Origin: Apostichopus japonicus
Lineage: Eukaryota; Echinodermata; Holothuroidea; Aspidochirotida; Stichopodidae
Length of the DNA: 64,000 nucleotides
Assembly (NCBI RefSeq): GCF_037975245.1
Contig: NC_092583.1
Coordinates: 13,421,764-13,485,763, forward strand
Direction: 5' to 3'
Shown: one piece after another, positions 60,775-62,951 of the stretch
Numbering within the stretch: position 1 is the first letter of the stretch
How the letters are laid out: each line of letters begins with the position of its first letter
The notes under the pieces: model-generated
What the model was told of the DNA's origin: nothing
The model's input: the letters and a program-made list of their open reading frames with translations, nothing else
Database searches by the model: none
Position numbers and translations under genes: made by a program

Positions 60775-62951
60775 GAGTTTTATTTTTTTCTTTTGTATTA
60801 AAAACTGTGATTTTGCTCGATATATGCAGCCACAAGGTACCCTGGAGGCCGTCATTGTTTCAACTCAGAATTTACCTGTAATAACACTATTTGCATACCA
60901 GAGACTGCAACCTGTGATTTTGTCGATGATTGCGGAGATGGAAGTGATGAAAGTCTACAAACATGTCGTAAGTCCCTTTGCTAAAATGTTGTTCCGTCAC
61001 ACCTTCTTGTTCCTAAATTAATATACATAAATTATTCAATATAGACTCAACTTATAAGCTGAGGAGTACAGAAGATTTCTTGCTGATACAGGCCTCGACG
61101 TGAACCGCTAGTGCTTAAACTTCACTACTATCCTGTAAGAATTCAAATTGAAATTTTCAACACTCTTCTTCACGGAGGCCCTGGCATGAACCTCTAGTGC
61201 TTAAACTTCACTACTACCCTGCATGAATTTAAATTTAAAATTTCAACACTCTTCTTCACGTTGTAAACTTTCCCCAAACCCTCTTGAGATGGAGTATGCT
61301 TCCGCCCCAACTAACAAAGCAGAAAACATCTTTTTGTTCTCTCATAATGGATAATCACCAGATAGCACCAAATAATCTTATGACTCTTAATTATTTAAGA
61401 ACATCAAAGCAAAAGGGTTAATATCCAGTTATTGAATAACTTTTATATCCGCCTCAATTAAAACATAAATATCGGACAGACTAAGCACGACAAGTTGCAA
61501 AATATATCACCAGATTTCATCTAAGTACCCTTAATTAATCAAAAATTTCTCCCCCTCCCCCGGACGGCATTCACAAATAAACCTTGTGCTCCTTAATTAA
61601 GTGCTGTGACCACCAAGATTGAAATGTTTGGAAAGGCCACTGATTTTGTCATGTTGGAGACCAAAGTGAGAAAAGCAAGCGGTTTTACTGTGAAGTTTGT
61701 TCCAAAAACACAAGTTTACAATGAATGTTTATTTATGTTTTCTTTGTATCACCGATGATCATTCGGTGGAGGTTGTTACAGCTTTTTTTGGTTTCGATGA
61801 TAATCGTAACCTATGCATTTATGATGGCGTATGTGTGGGTGTGTGAGTGCGTTTGTGACGACCCACTTGTAAACATGATATCTCAAGAAGGGAAGGTCAG
61901 ACAAATTTAGTGTGTAGAAGTACCACATTGAGTACAAGAAGCCTATTGATTTTGGTGGAGGTCAAAGGTCATTTGGTCTCACCAGTGGTCAAATAGTGAA
62001 AACCTTGTAAACACGATATCTCAAGAAGGGAAGGTCGGACCAACTTCATATTTGATGTACAAAAAGTACCACATTAAGTACAAGAAGCCTATTGTTTTTG
62101 GTGGAGGTCAAAGGTCATTTGTGGTCACCAGGGGTCAAATTATGAAAACCTTGTAAACACGATATCTCAATATTGGAAGCTTGGGCCCACCTCTAATTTA
62201 GTGTGTAGAAGAACCACATTGAGTTCAAGAAGCCTATAGATTTGGTGGAGTTCAAAGGTCATTTGGGGTAATCAGAGGTCAAATTGTGAAACCCTTGTAA
62301 GCATGTACACCCTCACTTTACATTAGGTCAGATTCATGAAGAAAACTGCTCATGTTACATCATCGAAACCACAATGCATTTTTGCATTCTGGTTTCTTTT
62401 GTAGGACAACAAAAATATTATAAAACAATATGTTCTGAAAAATGGTAGTATTGTAACAAGGTCCTGTCTGCCAGGGTTCAATAAAAGTAACACAACATAA
62501 ACACCACAGAGGATTTATAGCTCCTTCGCCGACACAATTTTTCCAAAACCAAATATTAGTGAACGTAGACTTCTTCTCTTCGGATTTGGCTTAACAAAGA
62601 GTAGTCCATCCGAGGAGTTAAACAATAACTATAAATGTGTGTGGTTTGGGGATATGGAGATGAATGTTATGACTTGCTGATAGTCAAATGAGGTTAGTGT
62701 GATATGATGGTTAGTGGCGTGCTCGATCTACTGTAGAATGAAGGAATGGAATGGGTTTTAGTGAATGACGAGATAAACGAATAGGGAGTAGTCACGAAAG
62801 ATTGGTTTTCTGTTTTTGTTTTCAGATGGCAGGCCATGTGATTCTTTAAATAATTTCAGATGTGACAGCGGCCATTGTATTCCAAAGGGTTTCCTTTGTG
62901 ATGGAAATATGGACTGTGAGGATGGAAGTGACGAGGATACACTAAATGCAT
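18330..62951 (+). CDS. LRP2: LRP2-like giant receptor, N-terminal part (24 exons, 3' end outside window)
   Basis: Joined exons: 18330-18429, 30064-30159, 41322-41435, 42340-42450, 43962-44084, 44407-44526, 46094-46216, 46871-46984, 48797-48919, 49652-49783, 50748-51003, 51725-51853, 52276-52452, 53597-53829, 54368-54628, 55013-55126, 55595-55717, 56612-56734, 57529-57648, 58055-58183, 58627-58743, 60139-60258, 60830-60967, 62826-62951. The frame is kept through 1107 residues. Order: signal peptide (1-16), Tyr/Ser-rich linker, LDLa 1-7 (34-300), two EGF (301-385), six-bladed YWTD propeller (386-650), EGF (about 651-695), then LDLa 8-17 (to 1107). LDLa repeats bind Ca2+ and basic ligand patches; the propeller releases ligand at endosomal pH. 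Seven LDLa followed by two EGF is megalin's first cluster. Only one propeller then precedes the second LDLa cluster, whereas LRP1 and LRP2 have two, so this may be a divergent paralog. Its position 3.7 kb after gene 1, same strand, suggests tandem duplication. Confidence 0.87.
18718..18790 (-). repeat. tRNA-derived repeat, copy 1
   Basis: Reverse strand has GGTTAGG, a GCATATAAAGCGGGA anticodon-arm-like part and a B-box-like GGGCTCGAATCCC. Same family as copies at 18953-19001, 19005-19082 and 19727-19801. Between copies the sequence TCTAGAGATCAA...CCTAAAGCCGGAT recurs at 18536, 19193 and 19912, showing a longer repeat unit. Confidence 0.6.
18797..18922 (+). repeat. Duplicate of exon 1 3' half plus donor and intron start
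   Basis: 18390-18512 and 18797-18922 are near copies: the coding words for YSSFY-[L/S]-AG, the donor gtaagaattttc and about 80 bp of following intron. It lacks the signal-peptide half and has no ATG in frame. It could act as a cryptic exon or be neutral debris. Confidence 0.8.
18953..19054 (+). repeat. Head-to-head tRNA-like copies forming a ~49-bp-arm palindrome
   Basis: A + strand copy (18953-19001) faces a - strand copy (19005-19054). Arms match at roughly 43 of 49 positions around GGAAGTTTCC. It would form a long hairpin in DNA or RNA. Confidence 0.75.
19005..19082 (-). repeat. tRNA-derived repeat, copy 3
   Basis: B-box-like GGGCTCGAATCCC and GCATATAAAGCGGGA on the - strand; the D-arm part is damaged (CCTAGTTATTAGGG). 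Confidence 0.55.
19253..19285 (+). repeat. (AT)n microsatellite
   Basis: Dinucleotide TA run replacing the expected TCTCGAAAG continuation of the surrounding repeat. Confidence 0.9.
19727..19801 (-). repeat. tRNA-derived repeat, best-kept copy 4
   Basis: On the - strand: GCGTCCGTGGCCTAGTTGG, GTTAGGGAGTCCGAGTACAA, AGCGGGAGGCCCGGGTTCGA. A 7-nt anticodon-like loop GTACAAA and a good T arm are visible, and the acceptor arms pair at six of seven positions. The sequence continues into a non-tRNA body ending in TATATA, typical of a SINE. A real tRNA is unlikely because of the family and body. Confidence 0.6.
20075..20172 (+). repeat. (AT)n microsatellite
   Basis: About 95 bp of nearly pure AT with a few AAT interruptions. 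Tyr-Ile open frames across it are artefacts. Confidence 0.95.
20290..20331 (-). ncRNA. Degenerate hammerhead-like motif of Penelope-like element 1
   Basis: The - strand reads CTGAAGA (20326-20320), a hairpin AGAGC...GCTC, then GAAAG. This resembles the hammerhead core CUGAUGA-stem II-GAAA known from Penelope-like elements, but with U to A in the core, so self-cleavage is doubtful. It lies 3' of the coding region in the element's sense. Confidence 0.5.
20484..21663 (-). mobile_element. Penelope-like retroelement 1, 5'-truncated RT plus GIY-YIG endonuclease
   Basis: About 390 codons without a stop. The upstream part of the same open frame is (AT)n translated as Tyr-Ile and is not genuine. RT catalytic motif YIDDIF lies about 15 residues into the real coding part, followed by the thumb and a linker with a Cys cluster (CTQNCKTC), then a GIY-YIG endonuclease ([20 protein letters not shown], followed by [10 protein letters not shown]) and a C-terminal tail to the TAA at 20484-20486. 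RT fingers and palm before YIDD are lost at the (AT)n junction. RT + GIY-YIG in this order defines EN-containing Penelope-like elements, which copy by target-primed reverse transcription. The intact frame suggests a young insertion. Confidence 0.93.
21661..21712 (+). repeat. (AT)n microsatellite at the truncated end of Penelope-like element 1
   Basis: Pure AT run of about 50 bp directly abutting the broken RT sequence. Confidence 0.95.
21736..21891 (+). pseudogene. Possible C-terminal fragment of a non-LTR retrotransposon ORF
   Basis: Encodes [20 protein letters not shown] and [20 protein letters not shown] before TAA at 21889. The D-S-S-x-W-R word followed by a basic Arg/Lys tail resembles the last residues of several LINE polyproteins. 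Too short for a firm family call. Confidence 0.4.
22077..22106 (+). repeat. (CA)n microsatellite
   Basis: CACACACACACACACC-type run, imperfect. Confidence 0.85.
22802..23249 (+). mobile_element. MITE with ~35-bp inverted termini and an internal AT/CG tandem array
   Basis: Left end TGTATGACAAGCCATGTGGG (22802 on) is repeated inverted at the right end (to 23249, differing by A/G at one position), continuing through GACAAACACC. The interior (about 22840-23215) holds about 8-10 variants of TACGCG[G/T]ATATATTCGAATTA. No coding capacity. No clear target duplication. Confidence 0.8.
23358..23648 (+). mobile_element. MITE-like element with inverted termini
   Basis: CTTAAC...TTTTTTTTCCCAGGACGAAC at 23358-23402 is repeated inverted at about 23604-23648. 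A 23-bp block ending CCCAGGACGAACGTG is identical in both; the outer GC-rich parts (GCGGCCACCTCG / CGAGCTGGCCGC) are similar but shuffled. The interior is non-coding. Confidence 0.65.
25304..25699 (+). mobile_element. hAT-type non-autonomous element, 396 bp, with perfect 8-bp target duplication
   Basis: Inverted ends CAGGGTTGTCCAACCT / AGGTTGGACAACCCTG (16 bp perfect), target duplication ATCTAACG at 25296-25303 and 25700-25707. The GTCCAACCTACGGCCCGCGG word resembles Charlie-type hAT ends. The uninterrupted site exists in inverted form at about 29508-29520, proving the insertion. Confidence 0.95.
25868..25922 (-). ncRNA. Hammerhead ribozyme-like motif of Penelope-like element 2
   Basis: On the - strand: canonical CTGATGA (25917-25911), a GCTC...GAGC stem II with a large loop, then GAAAC (25884-25880), ACC...GGT as a 3-bp stem III, and GGTC as the cleavage triplet. 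Hammerheads with very short stem III are known in Penelope-like elements. Stem I pairing is weak here, so activity is uncertain. Confidence 0.6.
25936..26161 (-). pseudogene. Penelope-like element 2, C-terminal RT/linker fragment
   Basis: Encodes [20 protein letters not shown] and [10 protein letters not shown], homologous to the [19 protein letters not shown] region of Penelope-like element 1. Its upstream continuation is displaced beyond 27050 by the hAT insertion at 26170-27042. Confidence 0.85.
26170..27042 (+). mobile_element. hAT-type element inside Penelope-like element 2
   Basis: Ends CAGGGGCGTAGCGA and TTCGCTACGCCCCTG are inverted; flanks TCCTCGTG (26162-26169) and TCTGCGTG (27043-27050) agree at six of eight positions. 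873 bp, no convincing transposase. The right part carries a GGGGAGGGGGACACCCCCTC block common to other repeats here. Confidence 0.85.
27326..28713 (+). mobile_element. hAT-type element with GGTTTTTACCGG modules, 1388 bp
   Basis: Perfect 8-bp target duplication CCTTTAAT (27318-27325 and 28714-28721), inverted ends CAGGGTTGGC / GCCAACCCTG. Next to both ends are clusters of short palindromic modules such as GGTTTTTACCGG and GGTTTTTCCCGGGAAAAACC. No transposase recognised; non-autonomous. It splits the RT of Penelope-like element 2. Confidence 0.93.
28714..29159 (-). pseudogene. Penelope-like element 2, RT palm fragment
   Basis: [20 protein letters not shown] is RT motif B-like and [11 protein letters not shown] is the catalytic box, with YxDD changed to YRDE, so the active-site Asp pair is damaged. 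Then LKFTVEI and YLDLKIF as in other Penelope-like RTs. Confidence 0.88.
29204..29450 (-). pseudogene. Penelope-like element 2, RT fingers fragment
   Basis: [19 protein letters not shown] then [14 protein letters not shown] and [21 protein letters not shown] motif A (LDVVAMYTN) of Penelope-like elements. A frameshift or stop separates it from the 29159 fragment. Confidence 0.88.
30064..30159 (+). CDS. Gene 2 exon 2: LDLa repeat 1
   Basis: Acceptor ttacag ending 30063. The donor is either gtggtt at 30160 or gttaga at 30163; both keep phase 1. Encodes [18 protein letters not shown] and [11 protein letters not shown]. Six Cys and the acidic Ca2+ residues are present, but the first Cys sits directly before FRC, so the usual 5-6-residue first loop is missing. 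Confidence 0.87.
31281..31413 (+). repeat. Two-copy tandem repeat, ~72-bp period
   Basis: GTGTAACCCC...CAGCAGGCTAC[A/G]GCCTG, then AATAAATACCCTTCAGCA, occurs twice in a row. Confidence 0.9.
31694..32020 (+). mobile_element. Truncated hAT-like element
   Basis: Starts CAGTGGCGTAGGAAGG, a common hAT-type end, followed by the GGGGAGGGGGTGTCCCCCTC block in inverted orientation relative to 26920. No matching right terminus was found. Confidence 0.5.
32028..32305 (-). repeat. Dispersed repeat, inverted relative to 39350-39625
   Basis: About 80% alike over some 270 bp to the reverse complement of 39350-39625; shared words include AACGTTGTTTGTTT, ATATCGGAAGTTTTGTAAGT and ATTTTCATCAGTTTCGTGAC. Confidence 0.8.
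32770..32912 (+). repeat. ATCGG-module repeat end (probable transposon terminus)
   Basis: Dense CGGTATCGG / CCGATAC modules and a near-perfect 33-bp palindrome at 32825-32857. It ends GTAGCAACACTAG, which looks like an inverted hAT-type terminus. The partner end was not located. Confidence 0.45.
33083..33165 (+). pseudogene. Possible BED-finger/transposase remnant
   Basis: Open frame over this part reads [20 protein letters not shown] and then a basic stretch. The G-G-K-x-D-x-x-x-H spacing recalls BED-type fingers of hAT-derived proteins, but the Cys pair is missing. Surrounding sequence is repeat-derived. Confidence 0.3.
33655..34025 (+). repeat. Duplicated intronic segment, copy A
   Basis: Shares long near-identical stretches with 35130-35550, such as TTCAGCATGAAAATCTTTGT and GGAGTGTTGTTAACTCTGTA. 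This second, older duplication lies just upstream of the LDLa duplication. Confidence 0.85.
34105..34700 (+). repeat. ~120-bp tandem repeat with AGGTCA-type direct repeats
   Basis: About four degenerate units: CTTGTAAACA..ATCTCA, AAGTTGCTTGAACTTTAAAC, TTGGTAGCC, then CATGGAGGTCAAAGGTCATT. One unit holds a perfect AGGTCAAAGGTCA at 34357-34369. A related array is at 61860-62300. Confidence 0.85.
35130..35550 (+). repeat. Duplicated intronic segment, copy B
   Basis: Partner of 33655-34025. It ends exactly where duplicate A of the LDLa duplication begins. Confidence 0.85.
35584..38631 (+). mobile_element. hAT-like element with TGGCCTTGGTGCC modules
   Basis: Ends CAGGCCTCAAATTTCAC / GTGAAATTTGAGCCCTG (17 bp, one mismatch); flanking AGTACT repeated at 35578-35583 and 38632-38637 (6 bp). 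Near both ends are copies of [T]GGCCTTGGTGCC / GGTGCCCTT. 3048 bp including the nested element 36501-37598. No transposase was recognised. Confidence 0.88.
36501..37598 (+). mobile_element. Nested hAT-type element with GGTTTCTTCC/GGAAGAAACC modules, 1098 bp
   Basis: Perfect 8-bp target duplication ATTGGTGG (36493-36500 and 37599-37606), inverted ends CAGGGTTCG / CGAACCCTG. Both ends carry strings of palindromic GGTTTCTTCCGGAAGAAACC-type units. Short Phe/Leu/Pro-rich open frames across them are artefacts of the repeats. Confidence 0.93.
38818..41196 (+). mobile_element. hAT-like element with CTATTCCG modules, 2379 bp
   Basis: Perfect 16-bp inverted ends CAGGGGTCGAAATTTA / TAAATTTCGACCCCTG; flanking ATGGG at 38813-38817 and 41197-41201. 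Near the ends CTATTCCG and its complement CGGAATAG recur. Inside, 39350-39625 is an inverted relative of 32028-32305, and GGCTCCTACGCCTATG near 39325 looks like another transposon end. No transposase recognised. Confidence 0.92.
41322..41435 (+). CDS. Gene 2 exon 3: LDLa repeat 2 (duplicate A)
   Basis: Acceptor tcccacag ending 41321, donor gtacgg at 41436, phase 1 both sides. Encodes [35 protein letters not shown]. It lies in the first copy of a ~1-kb tandem duplication and is nearly identical to exon 4. Confidence 0.9.
42340..42450 (+). CDS. Gene 2 exon 4: LDLa repeat 3 (duplicate B)
   Basis: Copy of exon 3 with one Tyr to Phe change (CDGFSDC) and one Glu fewer before the last Cys. Acceptor tcccacag is kept. 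The donor reads gttgta (exon 3 has gtacgg). All six Cys and the Ca2+ ligands are intact and phase 1 is kept, so it can be spliced in without a frame change. Confidence 0.8.
43251..43460 (+). mobile_element. CTGCAG-rich MITE, copy 2
   Basis: Begins GAGCACTGTGTCAAAAG and ends ACTTTTGAAATAGTGTC, an imperfect inverted pair. The interior GCTGCAGCAGCTGCAAATTC, CCCTGCAGCAAGG, then CACAGCCTGGCTGCAGGATG is shared with 57808-58019. Confidence 0.7.
43962..44084 (+). CDS. Gene 2 exon 5: LDLa repeat 4
   Basis: Acceptor ctttag ending 43961, donor gtgagt at 44085. Encodes [30 protein letters not shown]. Complete LDLa with an aromatic run (FFFW) in the Ile-x-x-x-Trp position. Confidence 0.92.
44407..44526 (+). 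CDS. Gene 2 exon 6: LDLa repeat 5
   Basis: Acceptor tctcag ending 44406, donor gtgagt at 44527. Encodes [20 protein letters not shown], then [13 protein letters not shown]. Six Cys, but Asp-Gly and Ser-Asp-Glu are replaced (NHEDD, GGDEG); calcium binding may differ. Confidence 0.9.
44527..46093 (+). other. Gene 2 intron with a LINE remnant
   Basis: Apart from the fragment at 45404-45550 and a GC-richer stretch starting GGCCCTGTCACATCTCACCG at 44942, which looks like a transposon end without partner, nothing is recognised. Confidence 0.5.
45404..45550 (+). pseudogene. C-terminal fragment of a CR1/L2-like LINE reverse transcriptase
   Basis: Reads [20 protein letters not shown] then [20 protein letters not shown]. 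The FSxAGxxLWNxLPxxIRNxxxxxxFKxxLKTHLF word is the usual C-terminus of CR1/L2/Jockey-type ORF2 proteins. The rest of the element is missing (5' truncated). Confidence 0.8.
46094..46216 (+). CDS. Gene 2 exon 7: LDLa repeat 6
   Basis: Acceptor tcacag ending 46093, donor gtaaga at 46217. Encodes [37 protein letters not shown]; a canonical LDLa. Confidence 0.93.
46783..46820 (+). repeat. Perfect 16-bp-arm inverted repeat (hairpin)
   Basis: GAAAGAGAGACAGGGG, 6-nt loop ACATTA, CCCCTGTCTCTCTTTC. It lies 50 bp before the acceptor of exon 8, in the branch-site/polypyrimidine area. Confidence 0.95.
46871..46984 (+). CDS. Gene 2 exon 8: LDLa repeat 7
   Basis: Acceptor caatag ending 46870, donor gtaagt at 46985. 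Encodes [32 protein letters not shown]. It closes the first LDLa cluster. A perfect 16-bp-arm hairpin lies 50 bp upstream of the acceptor. Confidence 0.92.
46985..48796 (+). other. Gene 2 intron with a two-copy tandem repeat
   Basis: Apart from the duplication at 48050-48305 and a poly-C run near 48557, AT-rich sequence without recognised features. Confidence 0.5.
48050..48305 (+). repeat. Two-copy tandem repeat, ~127-bp period
   Basis: ACTTGCAATG[C/G][A/G]TGGGTGTG ... TCTGAGGTGTTGAATATTTG, then AGTGTCAA..CAGGGCT, occurs twice. Confidence 0.88.
48797..48919 (+). CDS. Gene 2 exon 9: EGF-like domain 1
   Basis: Acceptor gaacag ending 48796, donor gtaagt at 48920, phase 1. Encodes [36 protein letters not shown]. 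Six Cys in EGF spacing. Confidence 0.9.
49285..49345 (-). repeat. CTGCAG-rich repeat, fragment copy 3
   Basis: AAGCCTTGCTGCAAGGGAGT and TTTGCAGCTGCTGCAGC match the inverted form of the 43251 and 57808 elements. Confidence 0.6.
49652..49783 (+). CDS. Gene 2 exon 10: calcium-binding EGF-like domain 2
   Basis: A strong poly-T tract and acceptor tgcag end at 49651; donor gtaggc at 49784. DINECEV start is the calcium-binding EGF signature, followed by [16 protein letters not shown] with the Tyr/Phe expected near the hydroxylation site. Confidence 0.92.
49895..50320 (+). repeat. Degenerate tandem repeat, unit ~20-25 bp
   Basis: Variants of AATGTAATATCACTGTAG recur more than ten times (for example 49919, 49948, 50069, 50087, 50152, 50201, 50259, 50287). 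It lies in the intron before the propeller. Confidence 0.75.
50748..51003 (+). CDS. Gene 2 exon 11: propeller blades 1-2
   Basis: Acceptor tttcag ending 50747, donor gtacta at 51004; phase 1 in, phase 2 out. [15 protein letters not shown] opens the propeller; [20 protein letters not shown] is a YWTD-type blade; [12 protein letters not shown] leads into the next. Confidence 0.92.
51004..51724 (+). other. Gene 2 intron, no recognised element
   Basis: AT-rich unique sequence. Introns 51854-52275 and 52453-53596 are similar; the latter holds a poly-C run near 53396-53410 and no gene-like signal. Confidence 0.5.
51725..51853 (+). CDS. Gene 2 exon 12: propeller blade 3
   Basis: Acceptor ttttag ending 51724, donor gtacaa at 51854, phase 2 both sides. 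[20 protein letters not shown] and [11 protein letters not shown] are typical LDLR propeller wording. Confidence 0.92.
52276..52452 (+). CDS. Gene 2 exon 13: propeller blades 4-5
   Basis: Acceptor ttgcag ending 52275, donor gtaagt at 52453, phase 2. [20 protein letters not shown] then [20 protein letters not shown]. The Asn in PNSLSID and the FFSDW motif are conserved in the family. Confidence 0.93.
53597..53829 (+). CDS. Gene 2 exon 14: propeller blade 6
   Basis: Acceptor tgacag ending 53596, donor gtattc at 53830; phase 2 in, phase 1 out. [33 protein letters not shown] and the closing strand to HPSQQTQ complete a six-bladed propeller. Confidence 0.93.
54163..54217 (+). repeat. (TG)n/(TA)n microsatellite
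   Basis: TGTGTGTATGTATGTATATA followed by TATATAGATATA units. Confidence 0.85.
54368..54628 (+). CDS. Gene 2 exon 15: EGF-like domain 3 plus LDLa repeat 8
   Basis: Acceptor taccag ending 54367, donor gtttgt at 54629, phase 1. [20 protein letters not shown] is the standard post-propeller EGF; it is fused in one exon with [20 protein letters not shown] and [14 protein letters not shown], the first repeat of the second LDLa cluster. Confidence 0.93.
55013..55126 (+). CDS. Gene 2 exon 16: LDLa repeat 9
   Basis: Acceptor atacag ending 55012, donor gtaagt at 55127. [32 protein letters not shown]; canonical Cys and acidic residues. Confidence 0.93.
55595..55717 (+). CDS. Gene 2 exon 17: LDLa repeat 10
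   Basis: Acceptor atgtag ending 55594, donor gtgagc at 55718. [37 protein letters not shown]. Confidence 0.93.
56413..56519 (+). repeat. Inverted pair of Penelope hammerhead-like motifs, 49-bp arms
   Basis: Left arm 56413-56461 and right arm 56471-56519 are inverted copies around a 9-nt loop, differing at four or five positions, all transitions. Each arm reads CTGAAGA, a hairpin GGTCCT-GCT-AGGACC (GATCCT...AGGATT in the right arm) and GAAACGTCAGGC, resembling degenerate hammerhead motifs of Penelope-like elements. Confidence 0.85.
56612..56734 (+). CDS. Gene 2 exon 18: LDLa repeat 11
   Basis: Acceptor ccccag ending 56611, donor gtaagt at 56735. [34 protein letters not shown]. Ser of SDE is replaced by Thr. 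Confidence 0.92.
57529..57648 (+). CDS. Gene 2 exon 19: LDLa repeat 12
   Basis: Acceptor ctgcag ending 57528, donor gtgagt at 57649. [34 protein letters not shown]. The usual CDG is CSG, losing one calcium-ligand Asp, so ligand specificity could differ. Confidence 0.92.
57808..58019 (+). mobile_element. CTGCAG-rich MITE, copy 4 (best preserved)
   Basis: Inverted ends GGCACTTTGTCAAAA / TTTCACACAGTGCC, flanked by TAA on both sides, suggesting a 3-bp target duplication as in PIF/Harbinger elements. The interior is shared with 43251-43460. It lies just upstream of exon 20 and supplies part of the intron. Confidence 0.75.
58055..58183 (+). CDS. Gene 2 exon 20: LDLa repeat 13
   Basis: Acceptor ttgcag ending 58054, donor gtaagc at 58184. 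[39 protein letters not shown] is CNF here, another departure from the calcium consensus. Confidence 0.92.
58627..58743 (+). CDS. Gene 2 exon 21: LDLa repeat 14
   Basis: Acceptor cctcag ending 58626, donor gtaagg at 58744. [35 protein letters not shown]. Confidence 0.92.
58744..60138 (+). other. Gene 2 intron, no recognised element
   Basis: Unique sequence of mixed composition. TAGGCCTAG-like words near 59322-59332. No exon, RNA or clear repeat. Confidence 0.5.
60139..60258 (+). CDS. Gene 2 exon 22: LDLa repeat 15
   Basis: Acceptor attcag ending 60138, donor gtaagt at 60259. [36 protein letters not shown]. Confidence 0.92.
60703..60775 (+). repeat. (TA)n microsatellite before exon 23
   Basis: TATATATATGTATACATATA and similar units, ending about 55 bp before the exon 23 acceptor. 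Confidence 0.9.
60830..60967 (+). CDS. Gene 2 exon 23: LDLa repeat 16
   Basis: Acceptor atgcag ending 60829, just after a (TA)n run; donor gtaagt at 60968. [34 protein letters not shown], preceded by a short basic linker (PTRYPGGRH). Confidence 0.92.
61087..61262 (+). repeat. Two-copy tandem repeat, ~88-bp period
   Basis: CTAGTGCTTAAACTTCACTA and TTTCAACACTCTTCTTCACG each occur twice in order. Confidence 0.9.
61500..61580 (+). repeat. Fragment of the CCCCTCCCCC hAT-type repeat family
   Basis: CAGATTTCATCTAAGTACCC ... CCCCTCCCCCGGACGGCATT matches parts of 26875-26960, 29795-29875 and 33370-33425. Confidence 0.6.
61860..62305 (+). repeat. ~130-bp tandem repeat with AGGTCA-type direct repeats, second array
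   Basis: Three to four units: CTTGTAAACACGATATCTCA, AGAAGGGAAGGTC, GTACCACATT, AAGAAGCCTAT, then GGTGGAGGTCAAAGGTCATT. Perfect AGGTCAAAGGTCA at 61959-61971 and 62105-62117. Related to 34105-34700. Confidence 0.88.
62826..62951 (+). CDS. Gene 2 exon 24: LDLa repeat 17
   Basis: Acceptor tttcag ending 62825, donor gtaagc at 62952, phase 1. [34 protein letters not shown]. The last Cys is expected to be completed by the next exon, beyond the window. No further exon is seen to 64000. Confidence 0.9.

Noticed and set aside
61725-61910. Small membrane protein frame
   Set aside because: Short hydrophobic frame directly before and into the tandem repeat array; no splice or domain support.
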